Assembly (NCBI GenBank): GCA_947498155.1
Contig: CANMJD010000003.1
Span: 186,001-250,000, forward strand
Direction of reading: 5' to 3'
DNA length: 64,000 nucleotides
Source of the DNA: an uncultured Pseudoruegeria sp.
Lineage (GTDB): Bacteria > Pseudomonadota > Alphaproteobacteria > Rhodobacterales > Rhodobacteraceae
Positions 9,841 to 20,123 of this stretch are shown in pieces. The stretch's first letter is position 1. Every line of letters begins with the position of its first letter. The notes beneath the pieces were generated by a model. It made no database searches. It was not told the DNA's origin and saw only the letters and a list, made by a program, of their open reading frames with translations. A program made the position numbers and the translations under genes.

Positions 9841-11187
9841 TTAAGCCGTGGCTTCGACCGCGCCAACGATATCGTCGATGACATTTTCCAGCAGGACCGG
9901 ATCTTCGCTTTCGCCCATGACACGGATCAGGGGCTCGGTGCCGGATTTCCGGATCAGCAGACGCCCCGAGGCTTGCAGGCGCGCCTCCCCATCGGCGATA
10001 GCCTCTTTGACGGATGCCACGGACAGCGGTTCCTGATCCGCCGCGTAACGCACGTTTTTCAGCAATTGCGGCACGGTTTCAAAGCTGGTGGTCAATTCGG
10101 AAGCTTTTTTACCTGTGGCGGCCATTTCGGCCAGAAATTGCAGCCCCGCAATGAGCCCGTCGCCGGTGGTGGCGTAATCGGTCATGACGATATGGCCGGA
10201 TTGCTCCCCCCCCAGATTATAGCCGCCTGCCCGCATAGCCTCTACCACGTAGCGGTCCCCGACGCCGGTACGTTTAAGCGCGATGTTCTGGCCGGCGAGA
10301 TAGCGTTCAAGCCCGAGGTTTGACATCACTGTCGATACCAATGTGCGCCCGTTCAGGCGGCCCTCATGGGCCCAGCGGCTGGCCAGCAGTGCCATGATCT
10401 GATCGCCGTCGGCCACTTTGCCGGTTTCATCAAGGATCATCACCCGGTCCGCATCCCCATCCAGACAGATCGCCATATCCGCCCCATGCTGCACTACGGT
10501 TTCGGCCGCCGTTTGCGTATAGGTAGAGCCGCATTTGTGGTTGATGTTTTTCCCATCGGGCGCGACGCCGATGCTGATGACTTCGGCGCCCAGTTCCCAG
10601 AGCACTTCGGGGGCGGCTTTATAGGCCGCGCCATTAGCGCAATCGACCACAACCTTAAGCCCATTCAGGCGGGTGCGGGTCGGAAAGGTGGTTTTGGCAT
10701 ATTCAACATAGCGCCCGCGCCCGTCGTCAATCCGCTTGGCGCGCCCAATGTTTTCGGGTTTGGCGGGGCGGATATCGGCACTGGCGACAATGGCTTCGAT
10801 TTCGGCTTCTGCCTCATCAGAGAGTTTGAACCCGTCAGGGCCGAAGAATTTGATCCCGTTGTCATGGTGCGGATTGTGGCTGGCGGAAATCATGATACCC
10901 AGATCGGCGCGCATGCTACGGGTCAAAAAGCCTACTGCTGGCGTTGGCACCGGCCCCAGCAGCAGCACATTCATCCCCGTTGACGTCAGGCCTGCGGTTA
11001 GCGCGTTTTCGATCATATAGCCCGATAGGCGGGTGTCTTTACCGATCACCACACGATGGCGGTTCATCCCGTCTTTGCGAAAATACCGCCCGGCGGCCGC
11101 GCCCAGTTTCAGGGCCATTTCCGCCGTCATCGGATAGCTATTGGCCTGCCCGCGCACACCATCGGTTCCAAATAATTTCCGGCTCAT
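9841..11187 (-). CDS. glmM: Phosphoglucosamine mutase
   Basis: A 448-residue alpha-D-phosphohexomutase that interconverts glucosamine-6-P and glucosamine-1-P, feeding UDP-GlcNAc synthesis for peptidoglycan and LPS. It begins [10 protein letters not shown]. The active-site serine is in [18 protein letters not shown] (~98-115). The metal-binding loop is DGDADR (~243-248), and the C-terminal phosphate-binding loop is [11 protein letters not shown] (~414-424). Length and motifs are typical. It follows folP and folB in the same direction, a common alphaproteobacterial order. Confidence 0.96.
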   Translation of the reverse strand: MSRKLFGTDGVRGQANSYPMTAEMALKLGAAAGRYFRKDGMNRHRVVIGKDTRLSGYMIENALTAGLTSTGMNVLLLGPVPTPAVGFLTRSMRADLGIMISASHNPHHDNGIKFFGPDGFKLSDEAEAEIEAIVASADIRPAKPENIGRAKRIDDGRGRYVEYAKTTFPTRTRLNGLKVVVDCANGAAYKAAPEVLWELGAEVISIGVAPDGKNINHKCGSTYTQTAAETVVQHGADMAICLDGDADRVMILDETGKVADGDQIMALLASRWAHEGRLNGRTLVSTVMSNLGLERYLAGQNIALKRTGVGDRYVVEAMRAGGYNLGGEQSGHIVMTDYATTGDGLIAGLQFLAEMAATGKKASELTTSFETVPQLLKNVRYAADQEPLSVASVKEAIADGEARLQASGRLLIRKSGTEPLIRVMGESEDPVLLENVIDDIVGAVEATA

Positions 11188-11206
11188 ATCGCGCCCCTTA
11201 TATTCT

Positions 11207-12217
11207 TTATGGCGTCCCGGTCTGGATCGCCTGCATCAGGTCTAAGGCCTGTTTAGTCTCTTTGGTATCATGAACGCGCAGCAGCTGAACACCCTGTGCC
11301 ACCGCCGAAAGCGCCACCGAAACCGAGCCAAATGCGCGGTCTTCTGCCGATGGGGCGTTCCCGATGACACCAATGAAACGTTTGCGTGAAGCCCCCAGCA
11401 GGATCACACAGCCAAGGGCATGAAACAGACTGAGGCGCCGGAGCAGCGCAAGGTTATGGGCGATGGTTTTGCCAAAGCCGATACCGGGGTCAATCATGAT
11501 CCGGCTGCGCTCAATGCCTGCGGCCTCGGCGGTCAAGATACGCTCCTCAAGGAAATCATACACATCGAGCACAACATCCGCGTATTGCGGATCGGTCTGC
11601 ATGGTTTCAGGATCGCCCTGTGCATGCATCAGACAGACCGGTACCTGCGCTTTGGCGGAGACTGCAAGCAAGCGTGGATCATGGGTGAAGGCGTAAACAT
11701 CATTAATCAGTGCCGCGCCCGCCGACAGGGCTGCTTCGGCCACATCGGCTTTGCGCGTATCAATAGAGATTGGCCCCACAGCTGCGCTCTGTAAGGCCGC
11801 AATCACCGGCGCGGTGCGGCGGATTTCTTCGACGGCGGGCACATAGGCCGCGCCCGGACGAGTCGATTCACCGCCGATATCCAGAATATCCGCCCCCTCG
11901 GCCTGCATGTTTTTGGCATGGGCAATGGCAGCCTCTGGGTCCAGGAATTTGCCGCCATCCGAAAAGCTGTCGGGTGTGACATTCAATATACCCATCAGCT
12001 TGGCGCGCTCAAAGGTCAGGCCTGCCACCGACGCGCGCGGCGCACACAAACGTGTCAGAACCTCGGTGGGCAAGCGGTCGGCAGGGATGACTTCGGGGGC
12101 GGTGTCGCGCGACAGCACTTCGACCCGATCAAACCAGCACCAGCCACCGGCCAGAACATGTGCCCCTTTGGGGCGGGCCGGATCAATTTGGGCAAGCGGG
12201 CGATAATAGCGTTTCAT
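11207..12217 (-). CDS. folP: Dihydropteroate synthase
   Basis: A 336-residue TIM-barrel enzyme that joins 6-hydroxymethyl-dihydropterin pyrophosphate to p-aminobenzoate in folate synthesis; it is the sulfonamide target. The signature [14 protein letters not shown] is at ~71-84, [11 protein letters not shown] at ~116-126, DPGIGFGKT at ~243-251 and GASRKRF at ~274-280. An N-terminal extension of about 65 residues precedes the barrel, longer than in E. coli FolP but usual in Rhodobacterales. It lies between folB and glmM, 19 bases upstream of glmM. Confidence 0.95.
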   Translation of the reverse strand: MKRYYRPLAQIDPARPKGAHVLAGGWCWFDRVEVLSRDTAPEVIPADRLPTEVLTRLCAPRASVAGLTFERAKLMGILNVTPDSFSDGGKFLDPEAAIAHAKNMQAEGADILDIGGESTRPGAAYVPAVEEIRRTAPVIAALQSAAVGPISIDTRKADVAEAALSAGAALINDVYAFTHDPRLLAVSAKAQVPVCLMHAQGDPETMQTDPQYADVVLDVYDFLEERILTAEAAGIERSRIMIDPGIGFGKTIAHNLALLRRLSLFHALGCVILLGASRKRFIGVIGNAPSAEDRAFGSVSVALSAVAQGVQLLRVHDTKETKQALDLMQAIQTGTP

Positions 12218-12255
12218 GGCCCCTGTCTGGGTGAAATCAGCCTATTGATCAAGGA

Positions 12256-13191
12256 TCAAACGGCAGTTGCGCCCTCAAGCGGAAGATGACGCACGGCAAT
12301 CCTTGCGCTGACATCGGCGCGTGTATCCACCAACAGCAGCTCGCAAGCGCCCATTTCCGCCGCGAACCACGCGGCAAGGGCGGCGGAGTCCTGCGGGGCG
12401 GCATTGGGCCCATCCACCGCATCCAATACCATTTTGGACGGCGCCCAAACGCTGATCTGGTCGTGTTTGATTGCCCAATCCATTTCCGTGCGCGTACCAA
12501 CCACCACGCAGCGGTTGTCGCGGGCGGCCAACAGCCAGGCATTCTGCTCGATTGCCAACAGATCAATCCGCCGCTGCACCATCATATGATCCACCTCAGG
12601 GGCGGCGGTTGACCCCATGGGTACAACAAGGATCACCGGCGCGGGGGCGGCTTCGAGGGCATCCAGCCAGCCTGCAAGGTCGGTGCCAGTGATCAGCGCA
12701 TTGGACAAAAGCACCACTCGCGGTGCGATCTGGGTTTCTTCAACGCTCCCATCAACCGGCGCAAGCGGCACCTGCCCGCGGGAACGCACGATTTCAACGC
12801 CCAAGGCCCCCGGCCCCCGATCCAGTTTCTCGATCCGCACAAAAACCCGCATCGCCTGCGGAGCCAGCAGAATACGATCCGCCACCCGCTGGGCAAGGGT
12901 TTCAAGCAGGTTCAGCCGTTCGGCGGCCAGCTCATAGGCCACGGCTTCGGTGAGCGTGTCATAGGAAAGGATTTTATCAACATCGTCTTCGACAGGGGTA
13001 TTCTGCGGTAGAACTTCTACGACAATATTAAAGCACACCCGTTGGGTGGTGCCGCGCTCGGCTTGAAAGGCGCCGATCTCGACCTCAACAGTATGATCGC
13101 GCAAAGAGATGCGATCTCGCGGGTCGGTTCCCGCCGTGGCCGCACTGCGTTCGGAAGGATGGGCAAAGGCGAGGTGAATGTCATTGGTCAT
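12256..13191 (-). CDS. folB: Dihydroneopterin aldolase with C-terminal extension
   Basis: A 311-residue protein. Residues ~25-140 form a FolB domain, which cleaves 7,8-dihydroneopterin to 6-hydroxymethyl-dihydropterin and glycolaldehyde. Seen are RISLRDHTVEVEIGAF, the Glu-containing LLETLAQRVAD and the Lys-containing VRIEKLDRGPGALGVEI. The remaining ~165 residues, from about PRVVLLSNALITGTDL, are not part of an ordinary FolB (about 120 residues) and I do not recognise them. FolP lies 38 bases downstream. Confidence 0.85.
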   Translation of the reverse strand: MTNDIHLAFAHPSERSAATAGTDPRDRISLRDHTVEVEIGAFQAERGTTQRVCFNIVVEVLPQNTPVEDDVDKILSYDTLTEAVAYELAAERLNLLETLAQRVADRILLAPQAMRVFVRIEKLDRGPGALGVEIVRSRGQVPLAPVDGSVEETQIAPRVVLLSNALITGTDLAGWLDALEAAPAPVILVVPMGSTAAPEVDHMMVQRRIDLLAIEQNAWLLAARDNRCVVVGTRTEMDWAIKHDQISVWAPSKMVLDAVDGPNAAPQDSAALAAWFAAEMGACELLLVDTRADVSARIAVRHLPLEGATAV

Positions 13192-13290
13192 CGGGCGTAC
13201 TCTTTGGTCCTGTCGCAGCTACGACTGCCGCAGTCACGGCGCTTGTAGCGCATGACACGCAAGAACCAAGCCCCTAAGGGCGACATTTCT

Positions 13291-13989
13291 TTAGCGTTTA
13301 GAGACGCGCACCGGCTGGCGGTAGAAATGATGGACACCAATCGTTGCCGTACGCGGGAATTTCCGCGCCCAAGACGGGCTGACCGCTTTGGTGTGATAAT
13401 GGGTTGCGCCGTCGGTCAGATTCAGTTCGCTGGCGTCCAGAACGGCGCGGGCGACCTTACCTACGTTTACATAGGCGCGTTTCTCGTGGATGACTTCGGC
13501 GTTGCCATCACAGGTAAAGGTAAACTGGCATTGGTATTTTTTGCCTGTCCCCTGACTGATAACAGCACAGACAGAATCTGGATAGGCAGAAGACTCAACA
13601 CGATTCATGATCACTTCGGCAACAGCGAACTGACCCTTGACGCTCTCGCCACGGGCTTCGAAATAAAGAGCGTCCGAGAGGCACTCCCAATCACTCCCAC
13701 CGGAAGCCTTGGGTTGTGCGGCCACCCACTTGCGTGTGTAAGAGATTTCTTTACCCAGATTTTCCGGACGCGGGGATGGTTTTAGAGACGATGTGATGTG
13801 ATTCAGATAGCCATCAGAAATACCGGACAGGGCTTCGCGCTCGTTCATCATCAGACGGTTCAACTGTGAACCCACCAAAGCAGACGGGTCAGTGCTTGTG
13901 CTCACTGTCTCACTTGCGCCAGCATGTGCTGCGCTCAAACCAACAAGCAGCCCCGCAAGCGGCAGGACTTTGCGTAGTTTCATCAACAT
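13291..13989 (-). CDS. SleB/CwlJ-type cell wall hydrolase, secreted
   Basis: A 232-residue protein with a signal peptide (KLRKVLPLAGLLVGLSAAHA). Its Hydrolase_2 (SleB) domain includes CLSDALYFEARGESVKGQFA (~102-121), where the Glu is the likely catalytic residue, VIMNRV, YQCQFTFTCDG and GATHYHT. In spore formers SleB cleaves cortex peptidoglycan; alphaproteobacterial relatives are presumed periplasmic wall-remodelling lytic enzymes. The ATG at 13989 has AGGTGA at better spacing than the ATG two codons inside. It may be the last gene of a leftward series after the PPDK-family gene. Confidence 0.85.
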   Translation of the reverse strand: MLMKLRKVLPLAGLLVGLSAAHAGASETVSTSTDPSALVGSQLNRLMMNEREALSGISDGYLNHITSSLKPSPRPENLGKEISYTRKWVAAQPKASGGSDWECLSDALYFEARGESVKGQFAVAEVIMNRVESSAYPDSVCAVISQGTGKKYQCQFTFTCDGNAEVIHEKRAYVNVGKVARAVLDASELNLTDGATHYHTKAVSPSWARKFPRTATIGVHHFYRQPVRVSKR

Positions 13990-14199
13990 ACGTCACCTAA
14001 TTAGAAAAACCCGACGCTTCGGGCCGCAGCTCCCAGGCCACATTCAGGGCGTTGATTAATATACTGATTTTGTTGAGTCTATGGCTGCAGGCATTTTGAG
14101 ACAAAATCGGCACATTTCTGCACATCGCCGAAATATGACCAGCCTACCGCCTAAAGAATGCAGCGGGTGTTTTTTGAAGGCAGAGCTATAAACCCCTGT

Positions 14200-16764
14200 T
14201 TAATAAGGGCTTCCAAAGAACATTCCCTGATCCATCAAGACAAACTGGGCGGCGGAAAGGCGCGCAACAGGTACGCGGAAAGGAGAGCATGAAACATAGT
14301 GAAAACCGGCCCTGCGACAAAATGCGATAGACTCGGGATTGCCGCCATGTTCGCCACAGATGGATAATGTGATGTCGGGATTCGCCAGTTTACCGCGTTC
14401 AGAGCCGATCATCAGCAATTCTCCCACGCCTTCGGTGTCCAGAATATGGAAGGGATCTTCGGCAAAGACCTTTTGCTGGACGTATTGGTTCATGAACCGC
14501 CCCGCATCATCGCGCGACAGCCCATAGGTCATCTGCGTCAAGTCATTGGTACCGAAGCTGAGGAAAGCCGCGTGATCGGCAATGTCTCCAGCCCGCAAAG
14601 CCGCGCGCGGGGTTTCCACCATAACACCAAGCTTATAGTCAAAATCCGCCCCCAGCTTAGAACGCACCGCCGCCGCAATGGCATCGATACGGGTTTTCAC
14701 CAATTCGACCTCTCGCTTGGCACTAACCAGCGGGATCATAATTTCCGGCACCACCGGATCACCGTTCTTGCTGGCCTCGATCGTGGCTTTGAAAATTGCG
14801 CGGGCCTGCATGTCATAGATTTCCGGCAGGGCCACCCCAAGGCGCACGCCGCGCATGCCCAACATCGGGTTCACTTCCGACAGCGATTTCACCCGACGCT
14901 CCACATCCGACAGCGGCAAATCCAGCGCTTCGGCCAATTCGCGCATGCCGGCGCGGTCATTGGGCAGGAATTCATGCAGCGGCGGATCAAACAGCCGGAT
15001 ACAGACCGGCGTGCCCGCCATGATTTCGAACAGCGCGGTAAAATCCGCAATCTGCATCGGCAACAGCCGGTCCAGCGCTTCCTGACGGTCCACCGGCGCA
15101 TCGGCAAAAATCATTTCGCGCATCACTGTCAGACGGTCGCCCTCAAAAAACATATGCTCGGTACGGCACAAACCGATGCCGTCGGCCAGAAACCGGTGGG
15201 CGCTGCGCGCATCCGCAGGTGTATCGGCATTGGCGCGCACCTTGATATCGCGCAGCTCATCCGCCCAGCCAAGGAGGGTTTGAAAAGCATCATCCAGACC
15301 GGCTTCGATCATCGGTGGCTCTCCGGCCAGCAATTGACCGGTTGTGCCGTCCAGTGTGACCACATCGCCCTCGCGCAGCTTGCGCCCGTCCGACAGCTGG
15401 ATGGTCTTTTTCTTGGTCGAAAACACCATATCAGAGGCCCCGACCACACAGGGCACCCCAAGACCGCGGGCGATCACCGCCGCGTGGCTGGTCATACCGC
15501 CCCGTTCGGTCAGCACCGCACTGGCCGCATGCATGCCGCGAATATCTTCGGGCGTGGTTTCGCGCCGCACCAGAATGCAGGCCTCGCCCTGAGCGGCTGA
15601 AGTCTGCGCTGCCAGAGAGCTAAAGACCACCCGCCCCCGCGCCGCACCCGGGCTGGCCGCAATGCCGCGCACCAGACAGTCGCGCGGGGCATCAGGGTCG
15701 ACCTGCGGGTGCAATAATTCACTAAGCGAGCGCGGTTCGACCCGCATCAAGGCTTCGGATTTGCTGATCACAGAATCCTGCGCCAAATCCACGGCAATCC
15801 GCACACCGGCTCGGGCCGAGCGCGGCAGCCGCACCGCATCCAGAATGCTCAGCACACCGGCTTCAATGGTGAATTCGATCTGCATTTCTTCGCGCAAGAA
15901 GCTGCGGCAGCGTTTGCCGAATTCCTGCAACATCTGGAACTGGCTCGGGCATTGCTCTTGCAAAGAGGGCCCGCGCGGGTCCCGTGTCAGATACATCGCA
16001 TCGCCATTGGCCAGCAGCGCATCCCGCCCCTGACTCTGACGTTTGTAGCGTCCGGTGATCTGCGGCGCGCCGGTGGTTTTATTGACAAATTGGATCACAC
16101 CGGCACCGCTTTCGATGCCACCGACCCCCAGAACCATTTCCTGAACGATCAGCCCCAAACCCGCATCCGCAGGTGCACCACGGGCTTGGCGCAGCAAACG
16201 TGCCGTAGTCCCGCCCCATGCCCGCGCCATAGAGCGCAGCACCTCGCCCAGTTGCTGGGCCGGATCTTGGGGGAACTCTTCGTCCGTTTCATCTTCATAG
16301 GCCCGCAGTACATCGCGCAAGGCTTCGGCGCTGCTCAGGTTGTCCTCGGCAAACATTTCCGGATCAAGCCGCGCCACATGGACCGAATAGGCCTGAATAA
16401 AGCGCATATAAATGGCGTTCGCGGCGTCTTGGCCAATGGTATCCACCATATAGGCGTGGCGGGCGTCATTCATACCGATGTTCAGGATCGCACCGGGGCC
16501 ACCCCAATCAGGGTCCTGCGAACTCGGCCGCACAGAGACCAGCGGCACATCGCCAAAGCTGGCCATCATGCCTTCGGTATCGGGCAAATGCCCCTCGGCA
16601 ATGGCCTGAACCGTAGGAAAGGACAACGCGAGGGTTTTGGGCACCGGCAAATCAAGCCGGATCAGGCGCTGAATGCACTTTGCCCGCCCGCCATGGGTGG
16701 TAATGTCAATTCGTTCTGACGGCGTGATTTCTTTGAAATCCGCAAAGGCATCGTATTTCTGCAC
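14200..16764 (-). CDS. ppdK: Pyruvate, phosphate dikinase family enzyme
   Basis: A three-part PEP-utilising enzyme of 854 residues from a GTG start at 16764, chosen because AGAAGGA lies just upstream. The N-terminal nucleotide-binding region (VSVRPSSQDPDWGGPGAILN, ~95-114) is followed by the swivelling phosphohistidine domain (ERGGMTSHAAVIARGLGVPC, ~419-438). The C-terminal PEP/pyruvate barrel has MVETPRAAL, SFGTNDLTQMTYGLSRDD and the catalytic Cys in CGEHGGNPESIAFCRR. PPDK interconverts pyruvate + ATP + Pi and PEP + AMP + PPi. The first ~60 residues differ from canonical PPDK. It follows glyS by 77 bases. Confidence 0.85.
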   Translation of the reverse strand: MQKYDAFADFKEITPSERIDITTHGGRAKCIQRLIRLDLPVPKTLALSFPTVQAIAEGHLPDTEGMMASFGDVPLVSVRPSSQDPDWGGPGAILNIGMNDARHAYMVDTIGQDAANAIYMRFIQAYSVHVARLDPEMFAEDNLSSAEALRDVLRAYEDETDEEFPQDPAQQLGEVLRSMARAWGGTTARLLRQARGAPADAGLGLIVQEMVLGVGGIESGAGVIQFVNKTTGAPQITGRYKRQSQGRDALLANGDAMYLTRDPRGPSLQEQCPSQFQMLQEFGKRCRSFLREEMQIEFTIEAGVLSILDAVRLPRSARAGVRIAVDLAQDSVISKSEALMRVEPRSLSELLHPQVDPDAPRDCLVRGIAASPGAARGRVVFSSLAAQTSAAQGEACILVRRETTPEDIRGMHAASAVLTERGGMTSHAAVIARGLGVPCVVGASDMVFSTKKKTIQLSDGRKLREGDVVTLDGTTGQLLAGEPPMIEAGLDDAFQTLLGWADELRDIKVRANADTPADARSAHRFLADGIGLCRTEHMFFEGDRLTVMREMIFADAPVDRQEALDRLLPMQIADFTALFEIMAGTPVCIRLFDPPLHEFLPNDRAGMRELAEALDLPLSDVERRVKSLSEVNPMLGMRGVRLGVALPEIYDMQARAIFKATIEASKNGDPVVPEIMIPLVSAKREVELVKTRIDAIAAAVRSKLGADFDYKLGVMVETPRAALRAGDIADHAAFLSFGTNDLTQMTYGLSRDDAGRFMNQYVQQKVFAEDPFHILDTEGVGELLMIGSERGKLANPDITLSICGEHGGNPESIAFCRRAGFHYVSCSPFRVPVARLSAAQFVLMDQGMFFGSPY

Positions 16765-16841
16765 CGCAGCAATCCTTCTATTGCCCAGCAGGATAGCCCG
16801 TCGGCGGCGGTAAACAAGCCCGCCGCCCACTGCGCGGCAAT

Positions 16842-18899
16842 TTAGCCTTCGATCAGGGTCAAATCTGCAACCTGTGTGCAGATGCTACGGATGCGGTGCA
16901 GCAGGTTCAACCGGTTGCGACGGATGATTTCGGACTCCGCATTGACCTGAACGGCTTCAAAAAACGCATCAATCGGCGCGCGTAGGGCAGCCATCGCCGC
17001 CATTGCCGCCGCGAAGTCCTCAGACGCAATCGCCGGAGTGATCGCCCTGTCGGCCACATCCAAAGCCGCGAACAGCGCTTTTTCCGCATCGCTTTCGGCG
17101 AATTTCACATCCGCCCCGAATGAATATTCCACCCCGTCCTTTTTCTCTTCTGCAGACAAGATGTTGTTGGCGCGTTTGAACCCCTGCAACAGGTTTTCAC
17201 CATCGTCGGTGCCAAGGAAATCCTGCAAGGCACGGGCACGGTTGACCAGCAAAGCCAGATCGTCATTGCCCTCCATCGCCAGACAAGCGTCGATCACGTC
17301 ATGGCGAATACCCTGATCGCGCAGATAGACTTTCAGGCGGTCGTGGAAGAAAGAAAGCAGATCCTCTGCATTCGCCCCTGCATACCCTTTGGCGAAAACC
17401 TCAAGAAGTGCGGTGCGGGCATTATTCTCCAACACCAACCGGATCACCCCAAGGGCGGCACGGCGCAGGGCAAACGGGTCTTTGGAGCCTGTGGGCTTTT
17501 CATCAATCGCCCAGAAACCAGTGAGCGTATCAAGCTTATCGGCCAGCGCCACAGCGACCGACAGCGGCGCGGTGGGCACGTCATCAGATGGCCCCAGTGG
17601 CGAATAATGCTCTTCTGCCACGGCGGCGACATCTGCAGAAAGCCCTGCAGCCTCTGCATAGTAGCGCCCCATCAGGCCCTGAAGCTCGGGAAATTCATAG
17701 ACCATTTCGCTGGACAGATCGGCTTTGGCGATCTCGGCGGCTTGCGTGGCCTGATCGGGATCGGCCCCGACCAAGGGCGCAATTTCGCGGGCCAGTGCGG
17801 CGATGCGGGTGATCCGTTCCGCCTGCGTGCCGAGCTTGTTATGGAAGGTCACATTGGACAGGGCTTCCGTCCATTGGCCGATATCGGATTTGGCCACCCG
17901 CAGGTCGTTTTCCCAGAAGAATTTCGCATCCGAGAGCCGCGCAAACAGTACCTTTTGGTTGCCCGCCAGAATGGTCGCGCCATTGTCGGCGGTTTCGCGG
18001 TTGGCCACGGTGACGAATTTTTCGATCCGGCCGGTTTTCGGGTTCTTCACCGAAAAGAACTTCTGATGCTCTTTCATCGAGGTTTGCAGCACTTCCGGCG
18101 GCAGACCGAGGAAATCCTCAGCAATATCGCCCATCAGGACCACGGGCCATTCGACCAATCCGGCAACCTCGGCCAAGAGGCCCTTATCCTCAACCAGTTC
18201 CAGCCCGCCCGCAAAAGCCTGATTGCTGGCGTCGGCCCAGATGTGATCGGCCCGCTCGCGCGGGTCCAGCACCACATGGGCGCGCTTGAGCTTGCTGTCG
18301 TAATCTTCAAAGGACGTGACAGCAAACCGCCCTGCCCCCATGAAACGGTGGCCTTCGGTGGTGTCACCGGCAGCAATACCGTCGACATCCATCGGCACGA
18401 TGCTGGTGCCGGTTTCATCGGTCAGGATACAGAGGATCGAATGCAACGGACGCACCCATTTCAACGCCCCGCTGCCCCAGCGCATCGACTTGGGCCAAGG
18501 GAAGCTGCGGATCGTGGTTTCCAGAACCTCGGCGATGATCACTGCGGCCGGGCGGCCGGGTTTTTCAAAGGCGGCAAAATAGACCTGCCCTTTTTTGTCA
18601 TCGCGGATTTGCAGATCATCCATGCTCAGGCCGGTGGAGCGCAGAAAGCCCTCGATGGCTTTTTCCTGTGCGCCAACTTTGGGGCCTTTGCGCTCTTCTT
18701 TTAAGGTCGGGCTTTCAGCCAGCAAACCTTCCAGGGTCAGGCACAGACGGCGTGGCGTCGAAAAGGCACCCGCAGAGGCATAGGTCAAACCGGCATCAAC
18801 CAAACCGTTCGTCACAAGGCGCTGCAAGTCTGCTGCGGCTTTCGCCTGCATCCGCGCTGGGATTTCTTCGGAAAAAAGTTCGATCAGAAGGTCGGGCAT
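16842..18899 (-). CDS. glyS: Glycine-tRNA ligase beta subunit
   Basis: A 685-residue beta subunit of the alpha2beta2 bacterial glycyl-tRNA synthetase; it contributes tRNA recognition while GlyQ carries the aminoacylation site. It starts PDLLIELFSEEIPARMQ, the signature of the family. EGHRFMG, LQTSMKEHQKFF and FALRRAALGVIR are conserved blocks, and a DALR-like helical anticodon-binding region forms the C-terminus. glyQ is not adjacent: about 3.8 kb with five other genes separates them. Confidence 0.96.
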   Translation of the reverse strand: MPDLLIELFSEEIPARMQAKAAADLQRLVTNGLVDAGLTYASAGAFSTPRRLCLTLEGLLAESPTLKEERKGPKVGAQEKAIEGFLRSTGLSMDDLQIRDDKKGQVYFAAFEKPGRPAAVIIAEVLETTIRSFPWPKSMRWGSGALKWVRPLHSILCILTDETGTSIVPMDVDGIAAGDTTEGHRFMGAGRFAVTSFEDYDSKLKRAHVVLDPRERADHIWADASNQAFAGGLELVEDKGLLAEVAGLVEWPVVLMGDIAEDFLGLPPEVLQTSMKEHQKFFSVKNPKTGRIEKFVTVANRETADNGATILAGNQKVLFARLSDAKFFWENDLRVAKSDIGQWTEALSNVTFHNKLGTQAERITRIAALAREIAPLVGADPDQATQAAEIAKADLSSEMVYEFPELQGLMGRYYAEAAGLSADVAAVAEEHYSPLGPSDDVPTAPLSVAVALADKLDTLTGFWAIDEKPTGSKDPFALRRAALGVIRLVLENNARTALLEVFAKGYAGANAEDLLSFFHDRLKVYLRDQGIRHDVIDACLAMEGNDDLALLVNRARALQDFLGTDDGENLLQGFKRANNILSAEEKKDGVEYSFGADVKFAESDAEKALFAALDVADRAITPAIASEDFAAAMAAMAALRAPIDAFFEAVQVNAESEIIRRNRLNLLHRIRSICTQVADLTLIEG

Positions 18900-18910
18900 G
18901 AGACGGAGTC

Positions 18911-20119
18911 CTAAAACGACAGAAAGATTTGGATGACCACTGCATTCGCAATATCAACAAAGAAAGCGGATACCAGCGGAAGGATGACAAAGGCAACAGG
19001 GGAAGGGCCATAGTTTTTGGTCACGGCCGACATATTGGCAATCGCCGTCGGGGTCGCCCCGAGAGCAAAGCCGCCAAAGCCAGCCCCCAGTACCGCAGCG
19101 CGATAATTGCGCCCCATGACAGGAAACAGCACAAACAGGATAAACAGCATCGCAACAACAGCCTGAGCAACCAAAACAAAGGCCAATGTTGCGCCCATGC
19201 CCGCGAGCTCCCAGAGTTTTAGCGACATCAGGGACATCGCCAAAAACAAACCCAGCGCAAAATCCGAAACCATCGCCAGCGTAGGCGTCCGGCTTACGGG
19301 CGCAGAATTGGGTAATAGCAGAGGTTTCACATTACCCACAACGATCCCCATCAACAGACAAGGCACAAATACTGGTAGCAAAATGCCGGCAGCCGCGATG
19401 ATAGAATAAAGCCCATAGCCCAGCAAAATTGCGACATTGATAAACAACAGGACCTGCATCAATGTCACATGAGTGATGTTTTCTACCTCAGTGTCTTTAT
19501 AGGACAGGCCAACTGTTTGTTCCTCATCGGCGCGATCCGGAGACAGGTTTTTGCCTTCGATCAGGATTTTGGCGATTGGCCCACCGATCAATGCGGCAAC
19601 GACCAATCCCAAGGTAGCTGTCGCCACCCCGAGTTCCTCTAGGCCGCTGTTGCCCGTCAAACGTTCTACTTCCGGCGCCCAAGCAATGGCCGTTCCGTGC
19701 CCGCCAATCAGGGCCGCAGACCCAAAGAGGATCGACATCTCTTTAGGCAGATCAAAGAGTATGGTCGCGATCAGACCAACTCCGTTTTGCAGGAACAAAA
19801 ACACAACGGTCAAAATCAACAGCAACAACAGCGGCAAGCCACCACGCACCAAATCCGACAGACGCGCGTTCAGGCCAATGCCGGTGAAAAAGATAACCAA
19901 CAAGAAATCACGGCTGTTCAGTTCAAAGGTTATTTCCAGATCGAAAAAATAGAACAGAGCGAATGTGATGAACGCAGCGGCTAATCCACCTGTTACAGGT
20001 TCGGGAATGTTGAATTCTCGCAAGACAGATACCCGATGGGTCAGTTTGGCCCCAATGAGATAAACGACAATCGCAAGCGACACTGCGATGAATTCCGGGA
20101 CAACAATAACCTCTGTCAT
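18911..20119 (-). CDS. gltS: Sodium/glutamate symporter
   Basis: A 402-residue polytopic inner-membrane protein of the ESS (GltS) family, which takes up glutamate with Na+. It has two inverted halves of about five membrane segments. GGHGTAIAWAPEVERL is the conserved pore-loop region of the first half, and GAGFGGFALGATPTAIANMS is the equivalent in the second. The gene sits 11 bases from glyS and 4 bases from the DUF6446-like gene, so it appears inserted into the glyS transcription unit. Confidence 0.9.
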   Translation of the reverse strand: MTEVIVVPEFIAVSLAIVVYLIGAKLTHRVSVLREFNIPEPVTGGLAAAFITFALFYFFDLEITFELNSRDFLLVIFFTGIGLNARLSDLVRGGLPLLLLLILTVVFLFLQNGVGLIATILFDLPKEMSILFGSAALIGGHGTAIAWAPEVERLTGNSGLEELGVATATLGLVVAALIGGPIAKILIEGKNLSPDRADEEQTVGLSYKDTEVENITHVTLMQVLLFINVAILLGYGLYSIIAAAGILLPVFVPCLLMGIVVGNVKPLLLPNSAPVSRTPTLAMVSDFALGLFLAMSLMSLKLWELAGMGATLAFVLVAQAVVAMLFILFVLFPVMGRNYRAAVLGAGFGGFALGATPTAIANMSAVTKNYGPSPVAFVILPLVSAFFVDIANAVVIQIFLSF

Positions 20120-20123
20120 TGGT

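Noticed and set aside
14446-18704. Long open frames antisense to the PPDK-family and glyS genes (384 codons at 14446-15600 and 467 codons at 17301-18704)
   Set aside because: They mirror strongly conserved enzymes on the other strand, show His/Arg/Gln-rich low-information composition and have no ribosome-binding site; they are products of GC-rich codon bias.
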